Of a stretch of 64,000 bases of DNA, positions 17,453 through 26,197 are shown in pieces. This stretch comes from JBFONV01 sp040779335 (GTDB lineage: Bacteria; Pseudomonadota; Gammaproteobacteria; Enterobacterales; Alteromonadaceae). The DNA is taken from NCBI GenBank assembly GCA_040779335.1, contig JBFONV010000002.1, forward strand, positions 372,001-436,000, in the 5' to 3' direction. Numbering within the stretch: position 1 is the stretch's first letter; each line of letters opens with the position of its first letter. The notes beneath the pieces are model-generated. The model was not told where the DNA came from. It did no database searches and was given only the letters and a program-made list of their open reading frames with translations. The translations under genes were made by a program, and so were the position numbers.

Positions 17453-18268
17453 ATGCAAAACAGTAAAGCGTTTAGCAAAATAAATAATATCAATGTCCTC
17501 GCATTGATATTTATGCTGTTTTTAACAACCTTTAACACAGTAAAAGCTGACGAATTAGTGGTTGCCATTGACCACTACCCGCCCTGGAGTATTATTGATC
17601 AAACCCCATATCGAGGTATCGATGTCGAAATCATCAATACACTCGCTGATGATTTATCACTAACGGTAAAATACGTTACTTGTCCATTTAAACGTTGTTT
17701 AGCAATGATGGAGAATGGCCAAGTTGATTTTATGCCTGGGCTTTTTAAGACGCCGGAGCGGGAAAAGTACATGACTTTCATCGAGCCCGCTTATTTTGAC
17801 GATCCACCAAAAGTATTTTATACCAATAAAAATTCTTCCAAAAAAATTGAACGCTACCAAGACCTTAAAACGTTAACAATAGGCGTTAAACGCGGTGCAA
17901 GTTATTTTGAAAAATTTGATAAAGACACCAACCTTGAAAAGTTTGTCGTCACTGAAGACATACAACTTTTAAAATTATTAAAAATTGGTCGTATAGATAC
18001 TTTTATCAGTACAGAGTCATTCGCGGATTATCTAATCGCAAAAAATGGCTTCACCGGGGCATTTATTAAAGCTTCATTTCATTATGGTCAGGGTGACGTC
18101 TCATATTTGGCCTTATCAAAAAAATCAGCTTTTTTAAACAAAATGGATATGTTTCAACACAGTGTTAAACATGCGCTTGATAACAATACATACAATAATA
18201 TCGCCAATGATTTTTATAAAAAAATTGCCCGTGAAAATCAACAAATCGAAAAAACAGAGCTTCATTAA
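17453..18268 (+). CDS. Periplasmic solute-binding protein, amino-acid (SBP_bac_3) type
   Basis: 271 residues from the ATG at 17453, which has a CAGGAG ribosome site; an in-frame TTG at 17435 is less likely. The signal peptide ends near FNTVKA|DE. The mature part starts with LVVAIDHYPPWSIID and has the family motifs RGIDVEIINTLADDLSL and GVKRGASY. Proteins of this form, with no ABC permease nearby, are common in Alteromonadales and may be sensors or orphan binding proteins. The ligand is unknown. Upstream, 17165-17452 holds nothing I recognise. Confidence 0.85.
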   Translation: MQNSKAFSKINNINVLALIFMLFLTTFNTVKADELVVAIDHYPPWSIIDQTPYRGIDVEIINTLADDLSLTVKYVTCPFKRCLAMMENGQVDFMPGLFKTPEREKYMTFIEPAYFDDPPKVFYTNKNSSKKIERYQDLKTLTIGVKRGASYFEKFDKDTNLEKFVVTEDIQLLKLLKIGRIDTFISTESFADYLIAKNGFTGAFIKASFHYGQGDVSYLALSKKSAFLNKMDMFQHSVKHALDNNTYNNIANDFYKKIARENQQIEKTELH

Positions 18269-18327
18269 TAAGGCAATAAAGCAGCTCAGTTAACCCCATA
18301 CATTTGCGACACGACAAAATATTTCAC

Positions 18328-18341
18328 TGAATACGTATGCA
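18328..18341. promoter_or_regulatory. Candidate LacI-type operator 5
   Basis: TGAATACGTATGCA, 64 bases before the GH97 start, identical to the sites at 3206 and 11082. It ties the GH97 gene to the same regulon as the receptors and pullulanases despite the unrelated genes in between. Confidence 0.65.
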
Positions 18342-18405
18342 CACAGGCTGTAAATAGTTGGTGTTCAAATTATGCTTAGTAACAATTTTACTGTCAGGAC
18401 TTTTT

Positions 18406-20439
18406 ATGAAGATCTCATTAATCCCCCTTTGCGCGTTATTACTTGCCAACCCGTTGTTGGCTAAAACGGTCAAAGTTAGCTCTCCTGACGGCAAAATAGT
18501 CGTCAGCGTTGATGATGAAATTAGCCCGCACTACCAAGTCAGCTTTAATGAAGAAACCATAATTACCAATTCTCGTTTAGGAATGGCCTTTAAAAAAGCC
18601 GCACATTTTGGTGAAGGTTTCACCATAACGTCTATTAAACAAGACTCGGCAAACCAAACCTGGCAATTACCGTGGGGAGAGCGCAAAGATGTTGTCGATA
18701 ATCACAATGAGTTATTAGTGACATTTTCTGCGCAGCGTGAGCAAGCAAATCAATTTAACGTCCGTTTTCGTGTGTTTAATGATGGCATTGGTTTTCGCTA
18801 TGAAGTTCCTAAGCAAGCAGGTTTAGACAAGGTTGAAATTACCAATGAATTAACCGAATTCGCCCTTGAGAATGCGAAAAAAACGACAGCATGGTGGATC
18901 CCGGCACGCGGCTGGAACCGCTATGAGTATATTTATAATACTTCAGATGTTGAGTCGGTTGATCGCGCCCACACGCCTTTCACTTTCAAACTCGACTCAG
19001 GTACTCATATTAGTATTCACGAAGCCGCATTGGTTGACTATGCTGCAATGACAATTAACCAACAGCGCCCTGGCGTATTAAAAGCAGATTTAACCCCTTG
19101 GTCAGACGGTGTCTTAGTAAAAACCACCACCAACTTTAAAAGCCCTTGGCGCACTATTCAAATCAGCAAAGACGCCGTAGGTTTGCTCAACTCTGATTTG
19201 ATCTTAAATTTAAATGAACCCAGTAAAATTGATGATACCTCTTGGATAGAGCCTGGGAAATATGTCGGTATTTGGTGGGGCATGCATATTCGTGAAAACA
19301 CTTGGGGAAGCGGTAAAGCCCACGGGGCAACCACCAGTGAAACCAAACGTTATATGGATTTTGCCGCTAAATATGGCTTTGACGGTGTACTAGTAGAAGG
19401 GTGGAATATCGGCTGGGACGGAGACTGGTTTCATAACGGCGATTTATTTAACTTTACTAAAACATACGACGACTTTGATATCAAAGCTGTCACCGATTAT
19501 GGATTAAAACAAGGCGTACGCTTAATTGGTCACCACGAAACCTCAGGTAACGTGACAAACTATCGTAATCAAATGAGTGCAGCTTTCGATTTGTATCAAC
19601 AACATGGCGTTCGACAAGTAAAAACCGGTTATGTCGCTGATGGCGGCGATATCAAACGCATTGATGAAAATGGCATAGTACGAAAAGAATGGCATGACGG
19701 ACAATTCATGGTTGGCGAGTATTTACATAGCGTTACCGAAGCCGCCAAATATCATATCAGTATTAATTCGCATGAACCCATTAAAGATACTGGCCTGCGC
19801 AGAACGTATCCAAATTGGATCGCACGAGAAGGGGCTCGTGGACAAGAATTTAATGCATGGGGCACACCGCCAAATCCACCTGAACATACCACTATATTGC
19901 CGTTCACTCGCATGCTAGCAGGGCCAATGGACTTTACACCAGGTATTTTCAACATGGGCTTTAATGGCTTAGGCGCTGACACCAACAGACCGCAAACCAC
20001 CCTAGCGAAGCAATTGGCATTATATGTAGTGCTTTACAGCCCTATCCAAATGGCTGCAGATTTACCACGAAATTATGAGGCGAATTTACCGGCATTTCAG
20101 TTTATTAGAGACGTGCCGACCGACTGGCAAGACAGTAAAGCAGTTGCAGGAGAAGTCGGCGAATATGTTGCCTTTGCTCGCCAAGAGCGCGATGGACAAG
20201 ACTGGTATTTAGGTGCTTTGACCGACGAGAATGCCCGAACCTTGAACATTCCGCTAACCTTTTTAGATAAGGCGAAACGCTACCAAGCGCAAATTTACCG
20301 AGATGGGGAAAAAGCGGAGTGGGTCAATAATCCGTACGAAATGATCATTGAGCAACAACAAGTGACCGCCAAAGATACTTTAACATTGCCACTAGCAACC
20401 AGCGGTGGTGTCGCAATACGGTTTAAAGCGCTCAATTAA
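18406..20439 (+). CDS. GH97 alpha-glucosidase (SusB-like, inverting type)
   Basis: 677 residues from the ATG at 18406 (CAGGA ribosome site, and MKISLIPLCALLLANPLLA is a clean signal peptide); a GTG at 18358 is a worse start. Periplasmic enzyme that releases glucose from the ends of malto-oligosaccharides. It carries the GH97 motifs GHHETSGN, NSHEPIKDTGLRRTYPNW and EGARGQEFNAWG. Glu457 (HEP) and Glu481 (GQE) are 24 residues apart, as are Glu508 and Glu532 of SusB, so the inverting (calcium, alpha-glucosidase) branch is indicated and not the retaining alpha-galactosidase branch. It probably finishes digestion of dextrins imported by the two receptors. Confidence 0.93.
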   Translation: MKISLIPLCALLLANPLLAKTVKVSSPDGKIVVSVDDEISPHYQVSFNEETIITNSRLGMAFKKAAHFGEGFTITSIKQDSANQTWQLPWGERKDVVDNHNELLVTFSAQREQANQFNVRFRVFNDGIGFRYEVPKQAGLDKVEITNELTEFALENAKKTTAWWIPARGWNRYEYIYNTSDVESVDRAHTPFTFKLDSGTHISIHEAALVDYAAMTINQQRPGVLKADLTPWSDGVLVKTTTNFKSPWRTIQISKDAVGLLNSDLILNLNEPSKIDDTSWIEPGKYVGIWWGMHIRENTWGSGKAHGATTSETKRYMDFAAKYGFDGVLVEGWNIGWDGDWFHNGDLFNFTKTYDDFDIKAVTDYGLKQGVRLIGHHETSGNVTNYRNQMSAAFDLYQQHGVRQVKTGYVADGGDIKRIDENGIVRKEWHDGQFMVGEYLHSVTEAAKYHISINSHEPIKDTGLRRTYPNWIAREGARGQEFNAWGTPPNPPEHTTILPFTRMLAGPMDFTPGIFNMGFNGLGADTNRPQTTLAKQLALYVVLYSPIQMAADLPRNYEANLPAFQFIRDVPTDWQDSKAVAGEVGEYVAFARQERDGQDWYLGALTDENARTLNIPLTFLDKAKRYQAQIYRDGEKAEWVNNPYEMIIEQQQVTAKDTLTLPLATSGGVAIRFKALN

Positions 20440-20464
20440 TCAATTTTAAGATAAGAAAAATAAT

Positions 20465-20503
20465 AAAAAAGCGTTACTACGATGAAATAGTAACGCTTTT
20501 TTT
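20465..20503. terminator. Bidirectional terminator between GH97 and DUF5916 genes
   Basis: A 15-bp perfect stem (AAAAAAGCGTTACTA at 20465-20479 with its complement at 20488-20502), 8-base loop, T runs on both strands. It serves both convergent genes. Confidence 0.9.
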
Positions 20504-20534
20504 ATGTCGCACTTACCGACAATAAAAGACCCGT

Positions 20535-22817
20535 TTATAACTGCCAGGCATAACTAAACTTGGTAAAAATAGTACGTTGGTCTCTGACTATTTTGTCAAT
20601 ATTATCGTCTTGATATCCGCCATCTGAAAAACCTAAATAAAATAAAGTTTGCGGGTTAATTTTGTATGAATAAACCAGTTGGGTAGCAAAACTACGATAA
20701 CGTTCATCCGGCAAATCTTCTTCATCTATCGTATATAAATCTAGATCTCTTTTTATATCCGTATACTGGATCACTAGTTTCAAAATACTGCGCATATCAA
20801 ACTGATAACCGACACGAAAATCTGACTGATTTGCGGTAAACAAAGGCTCGCCGTCAATATCAAGCTGGCTATAGTTATGCCTAAAATGTACGTGAATATG
20901 TTCGTTTATGTCCCACCTGACTTCTGGTTCAAAATTGACGATGTCCCCTAATCGGGTATTAGTAAAATCAATTTGTTTGCCAAAACGGGTAAAGCCTTCA
21001 AATTTTAAGCCCGATACTGGCGTTATACTGGCGTAAGCCATGGCTTGCGTTTCATCAAAGTACTCATCATCATAAAATCGTTCGCGATGAACAATGCCAA
21101 AATTAGTATAAAATTGTTTCTGTCCCTGCAAATTACCGTGTAATTCAATTTCTTGCTCTAACATATTGCCTTGCTGATCATAGGTTTTATCCCAATCACC
21201 AAAGTATCCCCATCGATTGAAGATATCATCACTTTCGCCGTACCAGGTTTGACGACCACCCAACACAAATCTTTCATAACCTACTTGACTATGAAAACCG
21301 AGATCGGCACGGAAATCATCGCCAACATTGTTATAACCCGCCCTTAATTGATAATCGCGGGTTTCATGAGAATAGCCAATACTATAGGCATTTCCTGTTT
21401 GCTCTTCCTTAATATCAAAGTCATCTTGTACCCAACTAGGGTTCTTACTATCAGAACGCGCCGCTTGATATTGAATACTATCAGTGTCGTTAAACCAATA
21501 ACTGCCATCTACCGACACTAAGGTATTATTATAATCTTGTGCATTTCGATGAGTCATTAACACCCCGATATTGTTACGCTCACCAACGTCAACTTTATAA
21601 CGAGCAATAGCAACCTCAGATTTTTGCTCTAGCTCAGCAATATCTGAGCCTTGATTATCCGGCACAATAAAGTTGGTTTGATTATCATTGGCAATCATCA
21701 AGCCGTAACTATGATCTTTCGACTTTCCGGTAACTTTTAATCCATAATCCGGATTGGAAATGTTACGGGTATGGACAAAGTTAAAACGAGAAGTATCAAA
21801 GTAAGATGCTCCATCTAAGAAAAAAGGGCGTTTTTCAGGATAAAAAAGTGAAAAAGTATTATTAACATCGAGTTGACCCGCATCCGCTTCAACCTGCGAA
21901 AAATCAGGATTAATCGTGGCGTTTAGTACCATATCTTGAGTGATCCCCCAACGAACATCCAGTCCAGGATCGGTTTCAATACTGCCATTATCCCAAGAGC
22001 CTGGGACCGTGTTATTTTCATCAATATCGCCGTTCGGTAGTACTAGGTCCTGCTGCGGCTTGTCATCACTACGTGCAATGGTTAAGGTCGGCGTTAACTG
22101 AAAATTATTACCTGCTTTTACCTGTTCAAAACCTTCAAGTTGATCAAATTGGCATAAGTTACACTGAATATTGCGGTTACGTTTGTAAGTTGCCATTTGC
22201 ACTCGAACGTCGCGTGGGTAATTGCGCCAGCCAGCAACATTCCAAGTTAATGCGCCGTCTGTTTCAGGAAAACGTAAGGCGCTAAACGGGATACTCATTT
22301 CTACTGCGTATCCGTAATCGGTTATTTGTGCGGCACTATCCCAAATAGCATCCCATGAACTATCTTCGTTCCAACCATTAGTGTCACTCATGCGCATATC
22401 TGCCTGAGCCCCCATAGGGTTAACAAAAAATTCATAACCACTGCGTTCATCGTTAAAAGTATCAATGATAACGCCGACATTATCATCAGCCCACAAAGCA
22501 TCTCGATCTCTTAGCGAAGCACGAATATTTTCAGGATTGGGATCAAAGGCTTTAATCGCAACGTTAAATGACTTACCGTCTTCAAAAAAATAGATTTCGG
22601 TTTTAACTGGTGCTAAAACGCCTTCACCGGGGTTATTTTCATAAGCCAATTCCATTTTCGTGGCATATTGCCATGCTTCTTCATCAATGATGCCATCGAT
22701 GCTAACGGGCATTTTTTGTGACGTTAATTGATAGTTTTTACGGGTATGTTCAGCGCTGAGTATAGTGTTTGAAAATAAAAAACTGCCAGTGATTATTATT
22801 ATTGTTAGTTTATTCAA
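20535..22817 (-). CDS. DUF5916 outer-membrane-type protein with CBM9-like N-terminal domain
   Basis: About 760 residues. The frame has no good ATG; a TTG at 22817 gives a classic signal peptide (MNKLTIIIITGSFLFSNTILSA) and is my choice, while a TTG at 22898 adds 27 odd residues. The mature N-terminus (MPVSIDGIIDEEAW... to SIPFSALRFPE) is the CBM9-like family found at the head of these proteins. The rest is DUF5916, probably a beta-barrel, ending in FTKFSYAWQL. Such proteins often sit beside glycan or peptide uptake genes; the function is not established. It is convergent with GH97. No candidate operator lies upstream, so its regulation may differ. Confidence 0.85.
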   Translation of the reverse strand: MNKLTIIIITGSFLFSNTILSAEHTRKNYQLTSQKMPVSIDGIIDEEAWQYATKMELAYENNPGEGVLAPVKTEIYFFEDGKSFNVAIKAFDPNPENIRASLRDRDALWADDNVGVIIDTFNDERSGYEFFVNPMGAQADMRMSDTNGWNEDSSWDAIWDSAAQITDYGYAVEMSIPFSALRFPETDGALTWNVAGWRNYPRDVRVQMATYKRNRNIQCNLCQFDQLEGFEQVKAGNNFQLTPTLTIARSDDKPQQDLVLPNGDIDENNTVPGSWDNGSIETDPGLDVRWGITQDMVLNATINPDFSQVEADAGQLDVNNTFSLFYPEKRPFFLDGASYFDTSRFNFVHTRNISNPDYGLKVTGKSKDHSYGLMIANDNQTNFIVPDNQGSDIAELEQKSEVAIARYKVDVGERNNIGVLMTHRNAQDYNNTLVSVDGSYWFNDTDSIQYQAARSDSKNPSWVQDDFDIKEEQTGNAYSIGYSHETRDYQLRAGYNNVGDDFRADLGFHSQVGYERFVLGGRQTWYGESDDIFNRWGYFGDWDKTYDQQGNMLEQEIELHGNLQGQKQFYTNFGIVHRERFYDDEYFDETQAMAYASITPVSGLKFEGFTRFGKQIDFTNTRLGDIVNFEPEVRWDINEHIHVHFRHNYSQLDIDGEPLFTANQSDFRVGYQFDMRSILKLVIQYTDIKRDLDLYTIDEEDLPDERYRSFATQLVYSYKINPQTLFYLGFSDGGYQDDNIDKIVRDQRTIFTKFSYAWQL

Positions 22818-22907
22818 AGAACCGTATTTCCATAAATTTAATTCGACATTAGTATTGTCGCTTTTTAGCGGAAAAAGGTTGAATAAAACATGTAACAATA
22901 TATTACA

Positions 22908-24065
22908 TTAGAGCATGTTTTCATCGAGAAAGGATTGCCATAGTGCGAGTCCTTCAGCAAAATTTTGCTGACCAAGCCCTAAGCGAACGTATTCGCCGTT
23001 CAAACCAAACAACGAAGTTGGTAACAATAAAACGCCTTTTTGTCTTACCAGCGCTTGGGTCCAGATTTTAGTCGGAGTCGACAACCGTGATTTAACTACC
23101 GCTAACATCCCCGCCTTAGGAGGACACCACTTTAGTTTCTCAGAATTTTTCTCAACAAAATCATTAAAAAGAGCAATGTTTTCAGTAATCGTTTTATTGT
23201 TTTTCGCCAATATTTTATCGGCATTTTGCAAAGCATACGTCGCTAAGCGCTCATCAATGGCTGAGCAACAAATAGAACCATAGGATTTTACGGCTAACAT
23301 TTTATCAAGCAGTTGCGTATTTTGACTGATCGCCCAACCCACCCGTAAGCCCGCTAAACCAAAACTTTTTGACATCACCGATATCACGACAGTGTTGTGA
23401 TAACTTAAATAATCATGTGCAAGTTCAAGGTTATGGTAATTACTGGCTTGAGAAACATCATCGGCAACTAAATAGCACTGATACCGCTGAGCAAGCGTCA
23501 ATATTTTTAACGATAATGCACTATCAATAACACTGCCGGTTGGGTTATGGGGAGAATTAGTAATAATCAGTTTAGTTTTTTCATTAACCACAGCTTCCAA
23601 TGCTTGATATTCAATTTGCCACCCGATTTGTTCGCTTAGCTCAACTTTTCTCACTGTCGCGCCCAAGTTTTCCGCCATCGTTACCAATGACGGATAACAC
23701 GGTGTCAAGACCAACACTTCATCGCCCGGCTTTAATACACTTTCGTACACGGCGGCCAATGCTTCTTGGGCACCACAAAAGGTTAAAACATTATGCTCAT
23801 TACAGGTATTCAGATCATGAGTTTTACTGTGAAGACTTTCGTTTAACTGTCGGTGAAAATGCGCGATTTCCTGCCTAAGTTTTACGTCACCACGCATGGG
23901 AGCATAGTTTAACTGAAGATCATCACAATTTTTTTCGGTCAAAGCCAACAATTCGCCAACGGTTAACGATTGCGCGCAAGAATTACTTAAATTATGGCTA
24001 ATATGGGTATTTAGCCCGTTAATATAGGCCAAATGTTCTGGTAATTGCCGAGCATGATTTGACAT
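22908..24065 (-). CDS. ovoB: PLP-dependent lyase/aminotransferase-fold enzyme, probable OvoB
   Basis: 385 residues from the ATG at 24065, which has AAAGGA 7 bases upstream; a GTG at 24086 is a poorer start. Fold-type I aminotransferase: NSPHNPTG, the Asp pair in LVADDVSQ, and the PLP lysine Lys233 in SVMSKSFGLAGLRVGW. In ovothiol synthesis OvoB is a PLP sulfoxide lyase that cleaves 5-histidylcysteine sulfoxide to 5-thiohistidine (established for other bacteria). The gene directly follows ovoA (2-base gap), so I assign OvoB by context; by sequence alone it could be an ordinary aminotransferase. Confidence 0.82.
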   Translation of the reverse strand: MSNHARQLPEHLAYINGLNTHISHNLSNSCAQSLTVGELLALTEKNCDDLQLNYAPMRGDVKLRQEIAHFHRQLNESLHSKTHDLNTCNEHNVLTFCGAQEALAAVYESVLKPGDEVLVLTPCYPSLVTMAENLGATVRKVELSEQIGWQIEYQALEAVVNEKTKLIITNSPHNPTGSVIDSALSLKILTLAQRYQCYLVADDVSQASNYHNLELAHDYLSYHNTVVISVMSKSFGLAGLRVGWAISQNTQLLDKMLAVKSYGSICCSAIDERLATYALQNADKILAKNNKTITENIALFNDFVEKNSEKLKWCPPKAGMLAVVKSRLSTPTKIWTQALVRQKGVLLLPTSLFGLNGEYVRLGLGQQNFAEGLALWQSFLDENML

Positions 24066-24067
24066 TA

Positions 24068-26188
24068 TTAATCCTTTAACTTCCACACAGTTAGGTGAGG
24101 AGTACTCATTTCAAACTTACGATTGTTTAATTTTAGCACTCTAGTCAATTCTTGTTGCGCCAACAGCTCAAATTTTTCATTTAACTTATGATACAAGCCA
24201 TCAAATCCAGTGACATTTTCACCGTTAATTTTAATCCCACCCAACCATTTTGACTTGTCTGTTTGCGCCTCATCAAAATGATAATCAGAGACTACAACTA
24301 ACAAACCATTTGGGGTTAATCTTTGGTGCACGGTATTTAAAAATAACGCCGGATGATAACTTTTCTCTAATACGCCCTGCACCAAAACAACATCATATTG
24401 AGTATAAATACTTTTTAAATTACTAATATCACCTTGACTAAAATGAACCTTATTTGCCGTTTGTGCTAAATTAAGTGTCGACAGTTCCACTTCGTTGTAA
24501 TCAACAATATCACCTTCATTTTCAATGAGGTAACGTACGGGCAATTGCTGTTGTAATTGCACGCCGTATTGAATGTAACGCGCGGAAAAATCGACACCAT
24601 CTACATGGTCAAAATGTTGCGCCAATTCAAACGATATTCTGCCAACATTGCAGCCTAAATCTAATAGTCGACTGCTATTAGGTTGATATTGTTGTGTATA
24701 ATTCAACACCGTTTGTGCAAGCTGACTAGCATAGTTTTCATGCCCTAGCAGCGACTCACCGTAATGACAGGCCAATTGCTGACAAATATCGACATCATTT
24801 TCATAATGATTAGCGGGAATTTGTGGAATATCTGACGCGTCACTTTGCACATAACGAAAGCCTGCATGTTGAAAAAAATGCCGACGAAAGGCATAGCGTG
24901 AATGTTTTATTGCTTCATTGCCAGTTGATATCCACGAACCGCCCTTGATTAAATTGTGTTGCCCGTCAAAGGTCGGTGTAGAAAAGTCATCATAAAGAGG
25001 GTGAACACTAAAGCCGGTATAGCCATCAATAGCAGATTCAGTCCATTGCCAAACATTCCCTAAAACGTCAAAAAAGCCGTCCGCCTCAAAGCGATTCACG
25101 GGACAAGACGAAGAGAAGTATTCCAAATTAGTATTGCCTGGCGCCTCTTGCCATTGCGGTAAATCGATATCAATTTTATCACGTAAACAATACCATTCTG
25201 CCTCGCTAGGAAGTCGAATATTTTGCTGTTGTTGTTCGCTTTTCCAATTACAAAAAGCTTTTGCTTCTAAATAGTTAACGTCTACCGGCCAATCAAGCGG
25301 CAAAGGAATCTCTTCCAATAAATTGCGCTGGAGTAATTGTTGCCCTTTGTTAAGCCAGAACCTCGGCATAGTAGCTTGAGTAAACGCTAACCAACGCTGC
25401 CCCTCTTCGGTCCAATAGTGACTTTGTTGATATCCGCCTGCATCGACAAACGACTTAAACTCTTGATTGGACACTAAATACTTAGACGCTGAAAATGATG
25501 GTACCTCAAGTGCTTCTTTACCATATTCATTATCCCAGCCATAGGTATGGTCTGACTCAGGTTTGCCCAGTAGTAAGTGTTTACCAGCAACTGGCAACAG
25601 CTGATTTTCTGGAGCCTTATCTGTGAATGGGCAAGCTTGCCATGCTGCTGTTTTCGTTAAATACTGTAAGGGCAACATCCGCATGATCACTGACGAAGTT
25701 TCAAGGTGAATTCGTTCATGTTCACAGCCCATTAAAATAACCCAAGCCAAGGAATCTTGTTGAATGGGTAACGTCAGCTCCATCGTATCAATCAGCTCAT
25801 CAACTAAGTTAACCACTTGCATCCGATAAGCGCGCACTTCATCAATAGCAGGCCAGTCATAATGCTCGCTATTTAAATCATCCCAACTCATTTCATCAAC
25901 CCCTACCGCACAGATAGCTTCGAGTTTTTGGTTGATTCGCTGAGAAATATACTTACCTAAGATCAACTTATTGATAAAAAAAGTTGCCGTATGGCCGTAA
26001 TAAAAGACCAGAGGATGACGCAGCGGCTCTGGGCGCAAGTAATAAGCACTGTCATCATTAATTAATGAGAACAAAGATTCATAAGTTTGCCAACTATTAC
26101 GAAAATAGCTTTTCAATTCAGCACGTTTTTCTGTGACACTTTGCCCAGTCAACAATGGGGTTTTAAGTTGGTTCTTAGTTATATTCAT
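24068..26188 (-). CDS. ovoA: OvoA: 5-histidylcysteine sulfoxide synthase / N-methyltransferase
   Basis: 706 residues in the order typical of OvoA. A DinB-like domain (about 20-180) holds iron ligands His66 (YYGHTATF), His157 and His161 (CEHERIHLETS). A formylglycine-generating-enzyme-like domain (about 210-450) carries NQEFKSFVDAGGY, RLPSEAEW and IKGGSWIS. A SAM methyltransferase domain has LDLGCNVGRISFE near residue 509. OvoA joins cysteine and histidine with oxygen and later methylates 5-thiohistidine to ovothiol A, a redox thiol (known for the family). The C-terminal methyltransferase separates it from EgtB. It is the middle gene of a three-gene operon, 9 bases after the gene at 26198. Confidence 0.92.
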   Translation of the reverse strand: MNITKNQLKTPLLTGQSVTEKRAELKSYFRNSWQTYESLFSLINDDSAYYLRPEPLRHPLVFYYGHTATFFINKLILGKYISQRINQKLEAICAVGVDEMSWDDLNSEHYDWPAIDEVRAYRMQVVNLVDELIDTMELTLPIQQDSLAWVILMGCEHERIHLETSSVIMRMLPLQYLTKTAAWQACPFTDKAPENQLLPVAGKHLLLGKPESDHTYGWDNEYGKEALEVPSFSASKYLVSNQEFKSFVDAGGYQQSHYWTEEGQRWLAFTQATMPRFWLNKGQQLLQRNLLEEIPLPLDWPVDVNYLEAKAFCNWKSEQQQQNIRLPSEAEWYCLRDKIDIDLPQWQEAPGNTNLEYFSSSCPVNRFEADGFFDVLGNVWQWTESAIDGYTGFSVHPLYDDFSTPTFDGQHNLIKGGSWISTGNEAIKHSRYAFRRHFFQHAGFRYVQSDASDIPQIPANHYENDVDICQQLACHYGESLLGHENYASQLAQTVLNYTQQYQPNSSRLLDLGCNVGRISFELAQHFDHVDGVDFSARYIQYGVQLQQQLPVRYLIENEGDIVDYNEVELSTLNLAQTANKVHFSQGDISNLKSIYTQYDVVLVQGVLEKSYHPALFLNTVHQRLTPNGLLVVVSDYHFDEAQTDKSKWLGGIKINGENVTGFDGLYHKLNEKFELLAQQELTRVLKLNNRKFEMSTPHLTVWKLKD

Positions 26189-26197
26189 GACATTTTT

